64,000 bases of DNA from Onchocerca lupi. Taxonomy: Eukaryota; Nematoda; Chromadorea; Rhabditida; Onchocercidae. A program made the translations under genes and the position numbers. Shown here in pieces: positions 35,985 through 49,187 of the stretch. Position 1 is the first letter of the stretch. Every line of letters begins with the position of its first letter. Location of the stretch: the NCBI GenBank assembly GCA_028564675.1, contig JAOVVO010000026.1, positions 62,001 through 126,000 of the forward strand, given 5' to 3'. A model generated the notes under the pieces. The model saw only the letters and a list, made by a program, of their open reading frames with translations. It ran no database searches and was not told the origin of the DNA.

Positions 35985-38900
35985 TTAATTATATGGTTCT
36001 GCTGGATCATAATGTGTTTCTGCAACTTCGGCATCATACAAGCGCAATTCCATGTCAGCTGGATTTGCTTTGTCGCAGCGTAATTGAACATTGCGGTTAT
36101 CCTTTTCAAAATGTTCAACCTATAAATTAAACCAATTCTTACTTCCTAAAGATCATTCAAAAGTCCCTATTGTTAGATGGATAATTTTGTGGCTTCTTTG
36201 AACAATATTCCATTAAAAACTCAAGACTATTCACTACTCAGCTAAAGATAACTATGTAGCCAAGATTTCTAATTTGAAGAATAACAATATAAAATAATCT
36301 CGCATGCAAATAAAATAAATTACTTCCATAATTTTTTTTTCCTTTCCTAATTTTGTTGAAGAATGATCATCTCTGTTTATCTTTGCAGCGAAATTTGACG
36401 ATTTAGGAATAAATGAAAGAAAATGTCATCAAAAAGTAGCCAAAGCAGATGATAAAATAATTCAACCTGCACTAGGAGATTTTTTTCCGGATTCATATTC
36501 AGGCCAGTAATTTCGTTGAACAATTCGGTTGCTGATGGTAAATTCTTGGTACCCAATTTTGCGAAAAATTCTAAAACATTGCCGATATCACGCAGCAAGA
36601 AAAACAATGCTCGAGGATGTGAAATGTCCATCGCCTGGAATAAGTTTTTAAAACTAAGAGAAGTGATCATAAATTTCCGTTTTTTTTCTTTCCATTTCTT
36701 TCGGAGGTTTCATTTTCTTAAAGATTCATTAATGAAATTTGAAAAAGATCATAATAATCTTCATAACAATAATAATGTAAATGATATATATGCAAATGTA
36801 AAAAAGTTAATCATCAGTTATTACGAAAAAAAAAATTCAAAATATACCTCATTCGAATTTTAATATTATATATCTAGTTCATCAAAATTGACTTTAAACT
36901 ACTTCACAATTTAATCAGTAAACTAACCTGTGAAACATCAATTATGTAAATATCATTTTCATGATAAAGGATATTAAATTCACTGAGATCACCATGTACG
37001 AGGTTGCAATCCGTAAACATTTTAATCACTGCCTAAAGTGTTCATAACTGTTCTTTTTTTTTCTTTTACAAATCATGTTAACATTCTTATTTGAACCGAA
37101 TAAAATCTATTTAAAATGGCTTCAGCACCATATTGAATTTTATAATTGAATTACATAAATTTGCTTTTAAATACTTTAACAACGAAACGAGAAAAACTCC
37201 ATTGAGACAAACCGCTTTCACTTGCAAAAATGTATCGTAAATAATTTCTTCATCACTCCATTCGATATCCTTCAGTTTGCGAGCTGCAATACCATTCGAA
37301 CCAATGAATGTCATTATCATGATATGTTTTCTAAGACGGATCGGCTTTGGACATTTTACACCTCCTCGCACCATCCTTGAAACAGTACAATTTTCGAAAA
37401 CTATATAATTTTGATTTGATTAAAAAATTAAGGAGTAATATTTAAGATAACTAGATCTTCAAATTCAAAATAATTCTCATTCTGGAAAAAAAGTATGCCC
37501 ACAGTATCTATAAATCTATTCCAATTGTGCTAAAATATTATCAAACTCTAAAACAGGATTCAAACAAGTATAGTTATCTGTATATTTCGCATTTTTTATC
37601 TTCACCTTGTAACATCTAATATTTTAGAGAATTTTTGAAATCAGATTAAACAAAATACAAATAAATCAATTAGTCCAAAGTCTTTAAAAACACGACGGAA
37701 TAATAGGCCAAATACATGAAAAAGCATTTCTTCTTTTTTTTTTTTTGCAAAATAACACCGAGTGAAATATTTTTTTGTCTTAGCTTATTTCGTGCTACTT
37801 TTCGTGACATTGCACATATTATATATTTATTTATCTCTGGATTAGGAAATCGTAATAAAGAAAGAGTTGGACTTGATTTTCTAAGGAAATTTATTTTACC
37901 GATTCAAAAAAAGAATTCAGATCTTAGCAGTTATATTTATGGCCTTCTTTTTCATTAACTTCCAAATCATCTTTAATTTATAGATTGTCTAGTCTTTGTT
38001 ATTCTATTCTAAGATTAAAAGAAAACAACAAAGATAAGATAATCTTTAACAGAAACTTCGAACGCTTCTGAACATTTCGTATGTGGTTGAACATTAATGT
38101 ATTGTCTTCTTTAACACAATCTGTTGCAATAAAAAATCATCCATTTTTACACATGCAAGAGAAAAATTTAATTGATTTAGGAGCTTCAACAATTAATAAG
38201 GATGAATGTTTGAAACATGCCGATTTAAATTTGTATATTCCTTCTCGGCCCAAATCCGCAATACTCGTCGTGGATTTTTGAATCGGTAATCATCTTGGAC
38301 ATATTCTGATCTATTCTTGAACTCCGATAGCGTCATTTTGTATACTTTCAAAGCACAATGTCTTTCTTCCAAAAATCGTACTCCATCAGCATGTGCTGTC
38401 GCATGTAAAACTACTGATTCCTGTATTCAAACCCAATTTTTAATTAAATTCTCTGAAAATATAATAATAAAAAACTTTTCAAAATAAATTTACACGAAAT
38501 ATATCATTTACAGTGGACAAAGGACAAAATATAAGGATATGATTTTTTTGATGAAGTGTTTGATGAAGTCATAAATCATTTAAAAAATTATAATAAAGAG
38601 CGGATTGACTTTCTTCGAAAGTATATAGGTCATAGAATTCAACAGACTTATTACTAAGTTTCGAACATTGCTAATTTCTAACTTCTTTAGGAACAACTGA
38701 TACGAAATACTTTATACCATTATAATTGTTTTCTCCAGCACTTCATAACATCAGTATCATTTTACAGTTGTGGCTTTTTCAGGAATACAAAGAAAGTGGA
38801 TCCAATTTCACTTCTAGACTCAGATCACATTTCTGTTGATGGGCAATGTTTGCAAAAAATTCGTTTATGAAATAAATATGAATGCTTATCCCAAATGTGA

Positions 38901-41385
38901 TGCGAATATATACCGAATTTATTTAGAGAATCTTATGAATTTGTAGCATTTCTTCTATCCGTAATTCCCTCTATTCTATATTTTAACAATCAGCCAGATA
39001 TCGAAAAAGTAAAACATTTTATGGAATTTTCAAATCTCAAAACCAATGTGAACTTTAAAAAAAAGCAGGTAACGAGATGTACATAGATGATGTATAACAA
39101 AGATGAATTGTTTGATGTTCCTAATTGCTACTTACTCAGATAATTCTTACTGGATGTCAAGGAAAAATGTACTTTCCCTTTCTTTCTACTCTTCTCTTTT
39201 ACCCTTTTTTTGCTTAAATTACTGTAATATAAACTTGCATATTTATCTAGAGATTATCAAATTTGATAATCTTTTATAATTTGATAATCTTTAGATAAAT
39301 ATGCAAGTTCATATTACAGTAATATAGGTAAAAATGGAGAGAAGAGTAAAAAGAAAGGGAAAGTACATCATTTAGGATGTGACATCTGTAAGAAGTATTT
39401 GAGTAAGCTGCAACTAGGAACATCAATTAGCTCTTCATGTGCTCAAATATTCTCCTTCATATATTTTTACGCTCATATTATTCCTAGTATAGTCCTTTTT
39501 TGTTATCTTAATAATCTTACCTTGCCCGTTGCAATAACATTTTCGATTATGTCGAAAAGTCCAGTATTGATAAATCTATAGATTATTAAACGAGTGACCT
39601 TATCTAGGCTTACTTCATTTGTTGCCTTTTCATCCTTATCCTGAAAAAAGAATTGAAGCAAAATCTCATAAAAAACTCAATTGCATACATTTCCATACAT
39701 TCTTTTTCAAAGAATCTCGGCATCTCATAACTCTGAAAGATGCTACTGACCATTCCAAACAAAACTATTCTTCAACTTACCTTCACACGAGCATTCCTCC
39801 TCTGATCAGTTTTGCTATAGTTGCGCAATTTATTATAAACTCTGTTACTCAGCTTTTCACCGATTACATCACCAGTGGAAATATCAACAGGAAGCTGTAA
39901 AGAAAGGAAGAATTGATCGAGCAAATAGGAAAGTTCTGATGAATTTGATTGAAATGATGCAGTGCTTATTATAGTGAAATTTGATTTAATAAAAACTAAC
40001 GTGCATCACTTTTTCAGAGTTACGTCTCTCAGCAATTTCTTTATCATGTTTTGTGATTAAATGTCCCGAAGCATTACGCATGTAACCGCTAGATGGAAAT
40101 TCATCTTTTGGCCTTGCTGAAATTCTTTATTTTCGAAATTTTTGTCCAAAAATTTATAGCTGTAAATTACAAACCTCTTCTTTTTTAATTTTTTGCTCAA
40201 TTAACGTAAATTAGGCTCTTTTTCTTAAAGAATGCAATAAAAATAATGTCGCAAAAAAGATACTTCCTCCTCTTAGAAAAGTTCAAAATAGAGTTTTTCC
40301 ACATAATTATAAACTAACATACAATAAAGGAAATCAATAGCGATTTCTCGCAAATCTTCATCGTCTTCACTCAGCTCCTCCTCCAAATCATAATCGCTAT
40401 CATAAGAAGGGCGGTAGCGTTCAAATCCAAATTCAACTGCAATACAGAACATTTCGAAAAAATTGAACATCCATCTAAAAGTCTTTAAAATAAATTTATA
40501 TTTAAAAAACCGACTTTTTGTTTCATCTTCTTTTCTTTCCGCCAACTTTAAGCTCATTTCATATTCCCGATCAAATTCTTCCTGCAACTTTCTAGCGAGT
40601 TCCAGATCATTCTTACACTGCGCCAATTCACTGAGGCCTAAACCGTATTGTGCTATGGACGGGTCGAGACCATTTGCATCTTCTTCCTAAAAAAATTAAT
40701 AGGCTTTAGGAAAAAATCAAGTTGCAGCAAAATAGACGGCTGAAAATCAACTGTTTCATAACACAAATATGTGAGGAAAAAGAACCGATCATTAGTGTAA
40801 TCATAATTAATTTTTTAACAGTTTTTTTTTTCACTTTCAACATGAAATCCATTTGTTTTAGATCATAAATTCTATTCTTTTTCTAATTTCAATAAAGAAG
40901 GAACGTAAAGTAACATGAATTTAGTATATCAATTAATGGGGCAGATCTTAATGAAAATATGGTAAGTCGTGTTACCAGGAGATACAATAAAATATATTTC
41001 CCCTATAACATTAGATCTCTGTCGTACTAAAGTAATGGGCAGAACTCAATTAAACACCTAAAAAGGCCAGTGAATTAGCATTAAAAAAAAGGGAAACGAT
41101 GCCTTAAGTAAGAAGGATCCAACATGGGCAATCAATGGTGCCAGCTGAAATAAAATGAAAACATGTTCCAAGGGGCAAGCTTCCACGATGCATTTAGAAA
41201 TATATATCATTTCCATGCTGCTTAAGAAAATATTAATCCAAAAAAAAAGGAGAAAATCAGACAAAAAAGTGAACTTCAAGTTGTTCCGCCAATTCTTCGC
41301 TCATTATTTCAGCAAATGAAATCACCGGTTCTTCATTTTCCTTGCTGCACCATGCCGATTCTTTCACTTTCAAACCAGACGACAT
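35985..41385 (-). CDS. riok3: RIO kinase 3
   Basis: Eleven exons (41385-41275, 40686-40515, 40436-40323, 40116-40001, 39894-39781, 39640-39521, 38420-38221, 37375-37222, 37032-36928, 36634-36467, 36119-35985) join in phase to 502 aa; human RIOK3 is 519. The N-terminus has the RIOK3-specific S-F-A-E-I-M-S-E-E-L-A and the acidic stretch before the kinase. Kinase landmarks: nucleotide-binding I-A-T-G-K-E-S-V-V, C-A-L-K-V-Y (lysine), catalytic loop V-H-G-D-L-S-E-F-N and metal-binding I-D-V-S-Q. The C-terminus L-F-N-E-I-T-G-L-N plus a short acidic tail matches RIOK3, not the Lys-rich tail of RIOK1. The family acts in 40S pre-ribosome maturation and innate signalling in vertebrates. The exon 7/8 junction in phase needs a GC donor at 38220. 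The 1.1-kb intron before exon 7 contains a long hairpin. Confidence 0.93.
39167..39368. repeat. Foldback (MITE-like) inverted repeat in a RIOK3 intron
   Basis: The two halves of this segment of about 200 bp are imperfect reverse complements around about 39270. It starts ATGTACTTTCCCTTTCTTT and ends AAAGAAAGGGAAAGTACAT. Inner arms share ACTGTAATAT, ACTTGCATATTTATCTA and GATTATCAAATT with their complements. No clear target-site duplication is seen. It looks like a small non-autonomous foldback element. Confidence 0.8.
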
Positions 41386-42305
41386 CTCTTTTGGTCTTTT
41401 GCTAAGCTTAGTAGAAAAGGGGTAAAAAATGATGCATTAACTTCCTGAAGCTTCTTAAGATGAAATTGTCCACGCTTTTCAACCCAATTTGCTCCTTTTT
41501 TGTTAAAATGTCCGGTTTAAAACCTGAAAATGATGAAATGAGAAAGAAAATAGTCTTCCACAAAGCTTGGTAAGTATTATTCTTCGTTATGCAATATTGA
41601 AGCCATATGGAATGATAACTGAAACATCGAAAAGAAACGAAAAAAAAGTCTCGAACAAAATCTTCAAGAAAAAATACAATCCCATTTGCTAGCTGATAAA
41701 CTATTAGAGATGTGAATTATCATATCCTCAATTTATGATGGTCTAAGAGATATGATAAAGCACAGTTGATAAGATAAGCGATAATATAATTACCATGAAA
41801 CACTGCGTATTGCTAACCGAGTATTTCATGGGTATTACCACTAAAATGTTTACGACCCGAAGCAATGCAGAAGATACATGGTCGGAACGGAAGAGTAGCA
41901 GAACGCATACATTTTACAAGAATTTCCTAATTTCAAGTTCAGGAATTGTTTTCAACGTATTCGATATTTTTCAAATTCAAGTTACATTTTTATTATTCCT
42001 ATCGAAGCTTTTGCAATAATTAAGTACTTCCCCTTGCAAACTCTTAAAACGTAATGAGAAATGCATGTACGACTATATCCATCTCTTTTTCTTTCTCAAA
42101 TTATTTATCAGCAAGAACAAGACATATCTGTCTCCTAAACTAAGACATTGGGATGAAGAGCAATCAGTAATGTTTTCTAATCAATTATAGATTCAAAATC
42201 CAATAAATTATCTGTTATGGGATAAAGCTTCTTTAGGTGATCAGCGTGGTATCTTCAGCTAATATTACTAATCAGTCTATTCTTCCATAACGAGATGCAA
42301 GCCTC

Positions 42306-42407
42306 ATGGAAAGCAAGCAAGAATTTCAAACACTTCTGCTCCTTGAGGAAGTTCAAAAGCGTCAAATATCGCAGCAGTGGAGGTATGATGGAACCGTTAG
42401 GAACTGA
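42306..42407 (+). CDS. Doubtful 33-aa ORF or first exon
   Basis: ATG opens a frame beginning M-E-S-K-Q-E-F-Q-T-L-L-L-L-E-E-V, continuing Gln/Arg-rich to a stop at 42405, or to a GTATGA donor after 42382. Its composition is helix-like, unlike the background. An acceptor-like ttcag lies about 45 nt upstream. A Glu/Met-rich open stretch at about 42630-42705 could be a second exon, but phases do not agree. No family is recognised. Confidence 0.22.
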   Translation: MESKQEFQTLLLLEEVQKRQISQQWRYDGTVRN

Positions 42408-43012
42408 AGTGGTGAGAGGGAACAGCGATTATAATGAGGTCAATAAACTCATCCTTTAGTGGGACAGTACACTCAGCACGATAATACTGGGACTAGAAAA
42501 CCGCAGATACTCTCAAGTAAGCATTCTCCCATAATCTCATTGCCTTAGTTGAACAATAAAAGCGATTATCGCATAATTCGACGGCATAACATCAAACTAG
42601 TGATATTTACTGACTTTAATATTTTGGTAAATATCGAAGAGATGAGAAATCAAGAAATGAAAGAAATCATGACGGCTACAAAAAATGAATATTTGTCGGA
42701 TATGTTTAATTTTTTCTGTCGCTTTGGAAATGATACATAACGCATAGAAAACGATTCCAAAAAATAGGATTGTTTTGCTTTTCACATGCTCTGTTTGGTG
42801 CAATCTTGATTTTTGTAGTTAGGCAGATGGACAATCATCTCGATGCACGCAGAACGTGCTTGGTACAAATACACCATGTAAATAACCGCTGAAATGAGAG
42901 TTAATTTGATTCGTTTATCGTCATAACACGTGAAAAGCAGTACAACCTAAGTTCAATCCATTCCTTTATTATTGATATCTCAATATATATCAAATATATT
43001 TCTGTAGATTCC

Positions 43013-43092
43013 GATTCAATGCTATAATTAAAAGATTCATCCACTCCCTAAACTTCGATTCAGTGCTATAATTGAAAGATTTCATTCCCTTT
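43013..43092. repeat. Two-copy imperfect direct repeat
   Basis: GATTCAATGCTATAATTAAA and GATTCAGTGCTATAATTGAA, each followed by AGATT(T)CATTCC-like sequence, lie about 50 bp apart in direct orientation. Confidence 0.7.
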
Positions 43093-43321
43093 GATCATAA
43101 CTGCTTTTTTGAATGAATTAGACAAGGTATCTTATGTTGGTAAAAACGATTTCTTTGCAATTGCTAACATTTTGCATTGCTTTGGAATCAAAAAAGACCT
43201 TTGAAGATAAAATTCTTTTACAATGATAACAAGTTTTGAACAATGAGAAAATAGCGAATGACTGAATATGGAGGCACAAACTAGATATCGTCACTTTATA
43301 AAACATAGTTTTAAAGACCTA

Positions 43322-46300
43322 TTAAGACCAGACATCTGTTTGATAACATCGCCTCTGCTCCAAATCTTTTTGAAATTTCTGCGCTTCAATTTCGGTTTTT
43401 CCGCCAATCTCCATGAATATTCGCATGAATGTATTTTGCACATCACGTGCCATATTGCGTGCATCGCTAAATAATATGACGGTCAAAAACAATTTCAATA
43501 ATGTATAAATATAAAAAAGGTAAACAGGAAGTTTGAACATCACTATATGCAATTCAAATTTCCGAAACACTAAATAATTTATGCAAAGAAAAAAATGAAC
43601 CAAAAATAAATGAAACATACCCACACACACAAATATTTGCACCACTCTCAATAGCTCTCCATACTGTTTCGCGATTTTTCCAAATTTCATCTTGCACATA
43701 AATCTGAATAATTATTTGTGACTATGAAAGATATTGTTAATGACTATTGATTTCTAGAAATCTCGAGCAAGTTATAAAATTTAACGAAAAAAAATGGAAC
43801 ACAGTGATGGAAAGGTGTAGATTTACTTTTTTTGCGGTAATTCTTGAAAAGGCGGTATGTAATTCAGAAAGTACACCATCTTGAATAAACATCTTCAGCT
43901 CATCTTTATAAATATAATCATGTTCTGGATGGCGACAACCGTAATATAATGCCATTGGTCCAATATCTTGACCTAAAGTACTTTGTTTCAAAAGATAACA
44001 TAAGCGTCGAATAAATCTGTCAACTTCAATTTAATTGGCCAGATAAATTAAACGAACTTAAACAACATCAAACTAACACGTCCTCAATAACAAAAAACTG
44101 TCAGAAAAAAAACTCAATTTTTAAGAATTAATGCGTCTTATACATGAAAATTTCACCTTGTTTCTTCTGCCAATTCCGCTCTTGAAGAAAACCTCGAAAT
44201 GGAGCAAAACCTGTCCCAGGACCTATCATAATAATTGGTGTTTTCAATCGATGTGGCAATCGCATCGTTGATTTTCTGACAAATATCGGCACTTTGGAGC
44301 CTTCACCCTTCAATAAAAACTGCGATTAATAAAAACAATTCCATGTGAATCTTGAAGATTCTGAAAAAAATTGTATGAAAAAGCGAATGAAATGAAAAAG
44401 ATTTGGTTAATCAAGATAAGAATCGACTCCGAAAATTTCACAGAAACTCGTTCTCAAAAAGAAGAAATTAAAAGAAACATAGATCAACCTTTCCTAAAGA
44501 TTTTTAAGAAAGTAAAGAAAATAACTTTTTGGAGCAGAAAATTGGTGCAAACTCCTTTGATTAGTCGATCACCGATCATATATTTTGTTATAACAACTGT
44601 TATAGCTAGTGAATCATGATTATATTTGGATGATGAAGATATGCTGTAATAACGTGGCTGCAACACATAAATATTATTTATGTCAAAGTTAATCAGTCAA
44701 AATCATCATACAAAAAAAAGATAAGATCTAAAATCAAGATTCAGGGATATACAAATGATAAATGTAATTTCATATAAAACGACTTACAATGCTTTAGAAT
44801 GCCAATAAATGAAGTTGAAGAAAAACTGAACCTAAAGATACCTGAAGACGGGGCAACAATTCTAGAATATAATCAACTGGAGGTTTACATGACGGGAATG
44901 CACGAAGAATATCAATGATAGAACGCCTTTCTTTTTGAATATAATTTCCATATTCCTTCTGCAAATATGAAATCTTGTTTTCATGATGGAAAAGTTATGA
45001 AAGGTGAAAAGAACTTTACAATATCATTCGAAAAAAAATGATTCCATTTTAAAAACTCACCAAACCCTGCTCATTCGCTGCGCTCAGCAATAAAAGACGT
45101 TCTTTCTCATTTTCAGCGCTTGTGAAAGAAGCTAAGACTTTCAGAACATTCGATTTAATTGGTGCACAGATATCAACGTAATAAGTGAATGCAGTTCTTA
45201 TTGTACACGGACATGGGAACGGATTTCTTTTTAGATTTTCCTCTAGAAGCAATATTATGATGGAAGAAACTTCAGCGGCAATTAAATCAAAATTTCAAAT
45301 TTTATGAATGAATTCAAGAAAATGTCCTTTTCTATTCGCGCAACTGAAGAAAAAATATTTAATGAAAAAAGTAATTAATGATTAATACCATCAAGATTAA
45401 TAAGACTAAAACGTAGATCCATATCAGCGCCAAGCAAACGTCCTAATTCCTCCACCCAGACTGGATCATTTCTTGGGAAAACACCTAAGTGATCACCCGC
45501 TTCATACCTAAAAGTTTTTCGTTAGTTAACAGTTTAATATTGCTCAAAAAAGTTTAATATTACCAAGCGGTTTTGAAAATTCAATGATAAATTGGAGATT
45601 CGAATGGCTGACCTAATTTTTGCTCCATTGATGATAAATTCGATGTGACGACAACTTTTATCACTTCCTATACCATGCAGCTCACGATTAACACTAATAG
45701 TAGCAATAAATGGATTCTTCTGATTGAAGGGCCTAAAAATCATAACATGACAATGAAAAAGATTATTAAAATATCTATGACAAATCTGGTGATTCTTTTA
45801 AAAATTCTTACAAATTCAGAAACGATATGAAACTCACGGTCTTTGTTTTTCAAATGATCCAAGGCGCCCATGTTCGCCCGTAAATAATTTGACCGAGAAA
45901 TCCTCCACAATTTCAAAGCGATACTGCCGTATTGAACTTGTTTCAGCAATTTCCCAACCAAAAATAGTTGTTATGGCAGACCAAAAGCCTTCTCGCCATC
46001 TAAAGATGCAAGCTTTTAATTTTTGAAGAATAAATTGAAATACCCAAAAGCAACTAAGAAAATACGTCACAATTACTTTGAAATACACAAAACAATTTAA
46101 AGGGTAATATAAATAAAAAGCGAAACATGAAAAAATAAAAATTAGGAAAACTAAGAATAAAAATAAAGAGACAATAATCAACCAGTTCGAACTCTACGAA
46201 TTTTAACATCAAACCTCATGAAATCCTCCTCCAAATTTCCATCATCATCACCGAGGCCAAGGCTGTAAATACGAGTAGCACCGAATTCTTCCATTCTTTG

Positions 46301-47690
46301 GTCGAAATATTTCGCAATTTCATTGAAATGTCCATATGTTTTATTACCTAAGCCGAAAACCTGAAAATTAAATTCCTAAATCACTTGCCTATCATTTTTC
46401 AAGTCACATATTAATGTGAAGTAACGTGCACGTAAGCAAACTGAGTAGAGTAAATAAATTAGAGAGATATTTATGTAATAAAACATGAAAATAAAAAAAG
46501 CTCTTTTTAATGAGGATATTGAAAAATCTTTAAATATAGCAATTTGCCAGCTCAATTCTATTCAAAGGTATCAAACTAATTTCATCAAACTAACAGCAAA
46601 ATTAACACCCTTCAAATTGAGATTCGTATTCAAAACATGCTGATAAAATTTCTGCGCATTATCTGTCGGGTCGCCTTCACCGTAAGTTGCCATGCACAAT
46701 ATCAAGAGCGTACCAGGAATTTCCTTGATTTTTTCGAAATCTTCAACATCCATTTCCTCTGGGTCTAGTAAAAGAGCCTGAAAACTCCTGTAATCCTCAC
46801 AATAAAATATTTCCAAAGCAATACTACAGAACAGATTAGTAAGAGAAATTCAAAATGAAAACTCAATGATTTAAATTTCTATTTTTCCTTTTCATTCTAT
46901 GCACTGAATTCAAATTTTAAAGGAAATCAATTTTTCCTTTCTTTTTTTGAGAAGTGATTTATAGTTTTATCAAGAAACAAACCTTCTGGCCATAATTCTG
47001 AACATCTTTAGAAAGACGACATGCTAATTCTTCAGCTGTTCCCGTTTGTGAGCCATAAATTATTAAGACCTACGAAGATTTTTGATAACTGAATACTATC
47101 TGAATTAATGCATAAATGGGAAAGTTTCAAGAGAAAAGAGATAAAATAAGGAATTCCAAAAATTTTGAGTAACTCGAATTCAAATTCAGAATCGAACTTT
47201 CTACAAAGTTTTCCTTTAAGAAAATTTCTTACACATACGATGAAATTTTTTTGAGAGAAAGCATAGTAAAAGTAAGAGTAGATTTCATTAAAAAATTTTT
47301 ATAAAACTACTTTAAAAATCTTCAAACTAATTCTACTGAAAAAAAAAAATAATTAAAAAAGACGGAAAAAGTGATGAGATATTAAATGTACCTATCTCGA
47401 GAAAAAAACCATCTTGACAACAGAAAAAATAAAAAATTAAAAAAATTAACAACCTTCCGTTCTTCTGATTTCATACGTGCAACAAATGAAGTTTGTCGAT
47501 CAGATGAACTTTCGAAAGAAGAATGGGATGGTAAAACAGTTGATGTGAACTTATTGCTGGTTTTTTTGGCCCATAACCTCCAGGAATAATAAACTGTTGT
47601 AAGCAGCAAAACAGTTAAAACAACCAAATCAATCATGTCTAGCCGTGTTCGCAACCAATCCACTACTGTCATTGTCATTGCAGTTTTCAT
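43322..47690 (-). CDS. por: NADPH-cytochrome P450 reductase
   Basis: Fourteen exons join in phase to 673 aa (human POR about 680): 47690-47454, 47069-46983, 46777-46595, 46360-46215, 45999-45838, 45732-45613, 45507-45389, 45242-45061, 44958-44842, 44657-44526, 44319-44157, 43972-43827, 43703-43621, 43466-43322. It is an ER-anchored flavoprotein passing electrons NADPH-FAD-FMN to P450s. An N-terminal membrane segment (VVLTVLLLTTVYYSW) is followed by the FMN domain (Y-G-S-Q-T-G-T-A-E-E; A-T-Y-G-E-G-D-P-T-D-N-A; L-G-D-D-D-G-N-L). The FAD domain has R-Y-Y-S-I-S-S-S and a G-V-C-T-N loop. The NADPH domain has G-P-G-T-G-F-A-P-F, Y-Y-G-C-R and C-G-D-A-R-N-M-A-R-D-V, ending D-V-W-S. All key motifs are intact. 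The C. elegans orthologue is emb-8. Confidence 0.96.
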
Positions 47691-47730
47691 TTGATCTTTC
47701 TTTAGTAGATTTTCTTCGAGATTACAAGAC
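47691..47730 (-). promoter_or_regulatory. Likely trans-splice acceptor and 5' UTR of the P450 reductase
   Basis: A consensus acceptor (aaattttcag) at 47740-47731 precedes the ATG by 40 nt. The only nearby upstream Met exon (about 48543-48532, followed by GTAAGA) would join out of phase into TAA. Spliced-leader addition or an untranslated exon is therefore likely. Confidence 0.5.
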
Positions 47731-49187
47731 CTGAAAATTTGCAATTAAAATTAGGACCAGTTGAAAAACCCGAATAAAATTAGCATATGTAAACTTCGAG
47801 GAAAAGTTTCGCGAAAAAATTTCGGAGAAAACTAAAGAATAAATACATATCTAACAAAAAGAAAAAAAAAAGAAAGCTGGTTAGAGTTCGCAATTTATGC
47901 CTTCTGCTCTCATTTTCCAATTACTGATGAAAACGATAATAATTTTAATATGAAGATAATGGGTAGAACGGTTGAAAACCAAAATGACAAACAGTGGGAA
48001 ATGTTGTAAACCCCAAATTAATACGAATTAATACTTTTAAAAAAAATTAATACTTTTTTCAAACTAATATTCTTTTTTATCCATTGCAATTTCATGACTC
48101 CTATAGATGAATATGATTTTTACCAGATCGAAAAAAAAAAAGCTACCTCTCCTTATAAGATTCTTAAGAGAGAATTTCAGGATTTCTGAGCATGAACGAC
48201 TATCTTAATCAGTGCTAGCTAAATCATTTTAGAATGATTTTAAACAGTTTAGGAACAGAGAATGCTAAGAGAAGACAGTTTACACTATACTGATTATTGA
48301 ATTATGGCGGCAGTTTTTCACTCATATTTTGTAGTGCTAAGAGATAATTGAAAAACGCTGAATTTAAAGAAAATTGCTTCACATAATTTCAGAATTCCAT
48401 GCGATGCATTAAAAAAAGAAAAAACAAATACCAAAACGAATGGATAGCTGTCGTTTATAAAGAAGGAAAAATATGCGCTCTCGTAATTCGATGTTTAATT
48501 TGTTGATTGTTAAAACCGGTTTCTCTTACCAAATCAGACATAATTATTTTTCTTCATCCAATATGATCTAAAAAAAATTTAATATTTCTCTCAAATTTTT
48601 TACTTCGTTTGAATTTCACTTATAATATTAAAAAAAAAAAAAAAAAAAAACAAACATAAGTTCGCAGCGCTTCTATATTATTACCAACTTCTGTAAACGA
48701 TGTTTATCAAATCATTAAACTTTTTTCCATCGAATAATCACCAGACTACACAGAATGATATTCATATAAAAATGAGTGGCTTAACAGAGAAGTACTGAAG
48801 ATACATTTCTAATTTACTCCCATGTAATCACCAAAAACGTCTCCTACTATTTTGTGGATTAACTTCAACAACTGAAAAGAGAAGATGTTAATTCGAGCGT
48901 TTAATAGCAATCGAAAATTATAAATTTAAAACGCAGCAAGATAACAGTTTCATTTGGACAAATCTAGATGCGTTTAAGAAATCTTCAGTTACTTATAACA
49001 ATACTTGAATATGTGTCAAAATTAGTGAACTCGAGAGAAACGCAAAATTAGAGGAGCGAATTTCAAATTGAAACAAGAATGAAAGATAAGGGTAACTAAT
49101 AAAATTATATATTGTAGGCTAAAGATAACACTAGAAGGAAGTGCTTCACTCCTCACTTGCTAATCCTATTCATTATTCAACAAGCCA
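47731..49187. other. Spacer, no gene seen
   Basis: AT-rich region with an A-run near 48630-48650. No coding exon is supported apart from the rejected Met exon near 48540. Confidence 0.45.

Larger units (their letters stand above)
41386..43321. other. Spacer between P450 reductase and RIOK3
   Basis: AT-rich region upstream of RIOK3 and downstream of the reductase stop. It holds a doubtful short plus-strand ORF at 42306-42407 and a two-copy duplication at about 43013-43092. Nothing else is supported. Confidence 0.45.

Noticed and set aside
35894..36130. Plus-strand ORF of 78 codons
   Set aside because: It is antisense to the last RIOK3 exon and has no family match.
35985..41385. RIOK1 as the identity of this kinase
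   Set aside because: The first exon (S-F-A-E-I-M-S-E-E-L-A) and the short acidic C-terminus with L-F-N-E-I-T-G-L-N match RIOK3; the RIOK1 basic tail is absent.
48532..48543. Upstream Met exon for the P450 reductase
   Set aside because: It ends in phase 0, and joining it to the acceptor at 47731 gives an immediate TAA. It is better explained as non-coding.
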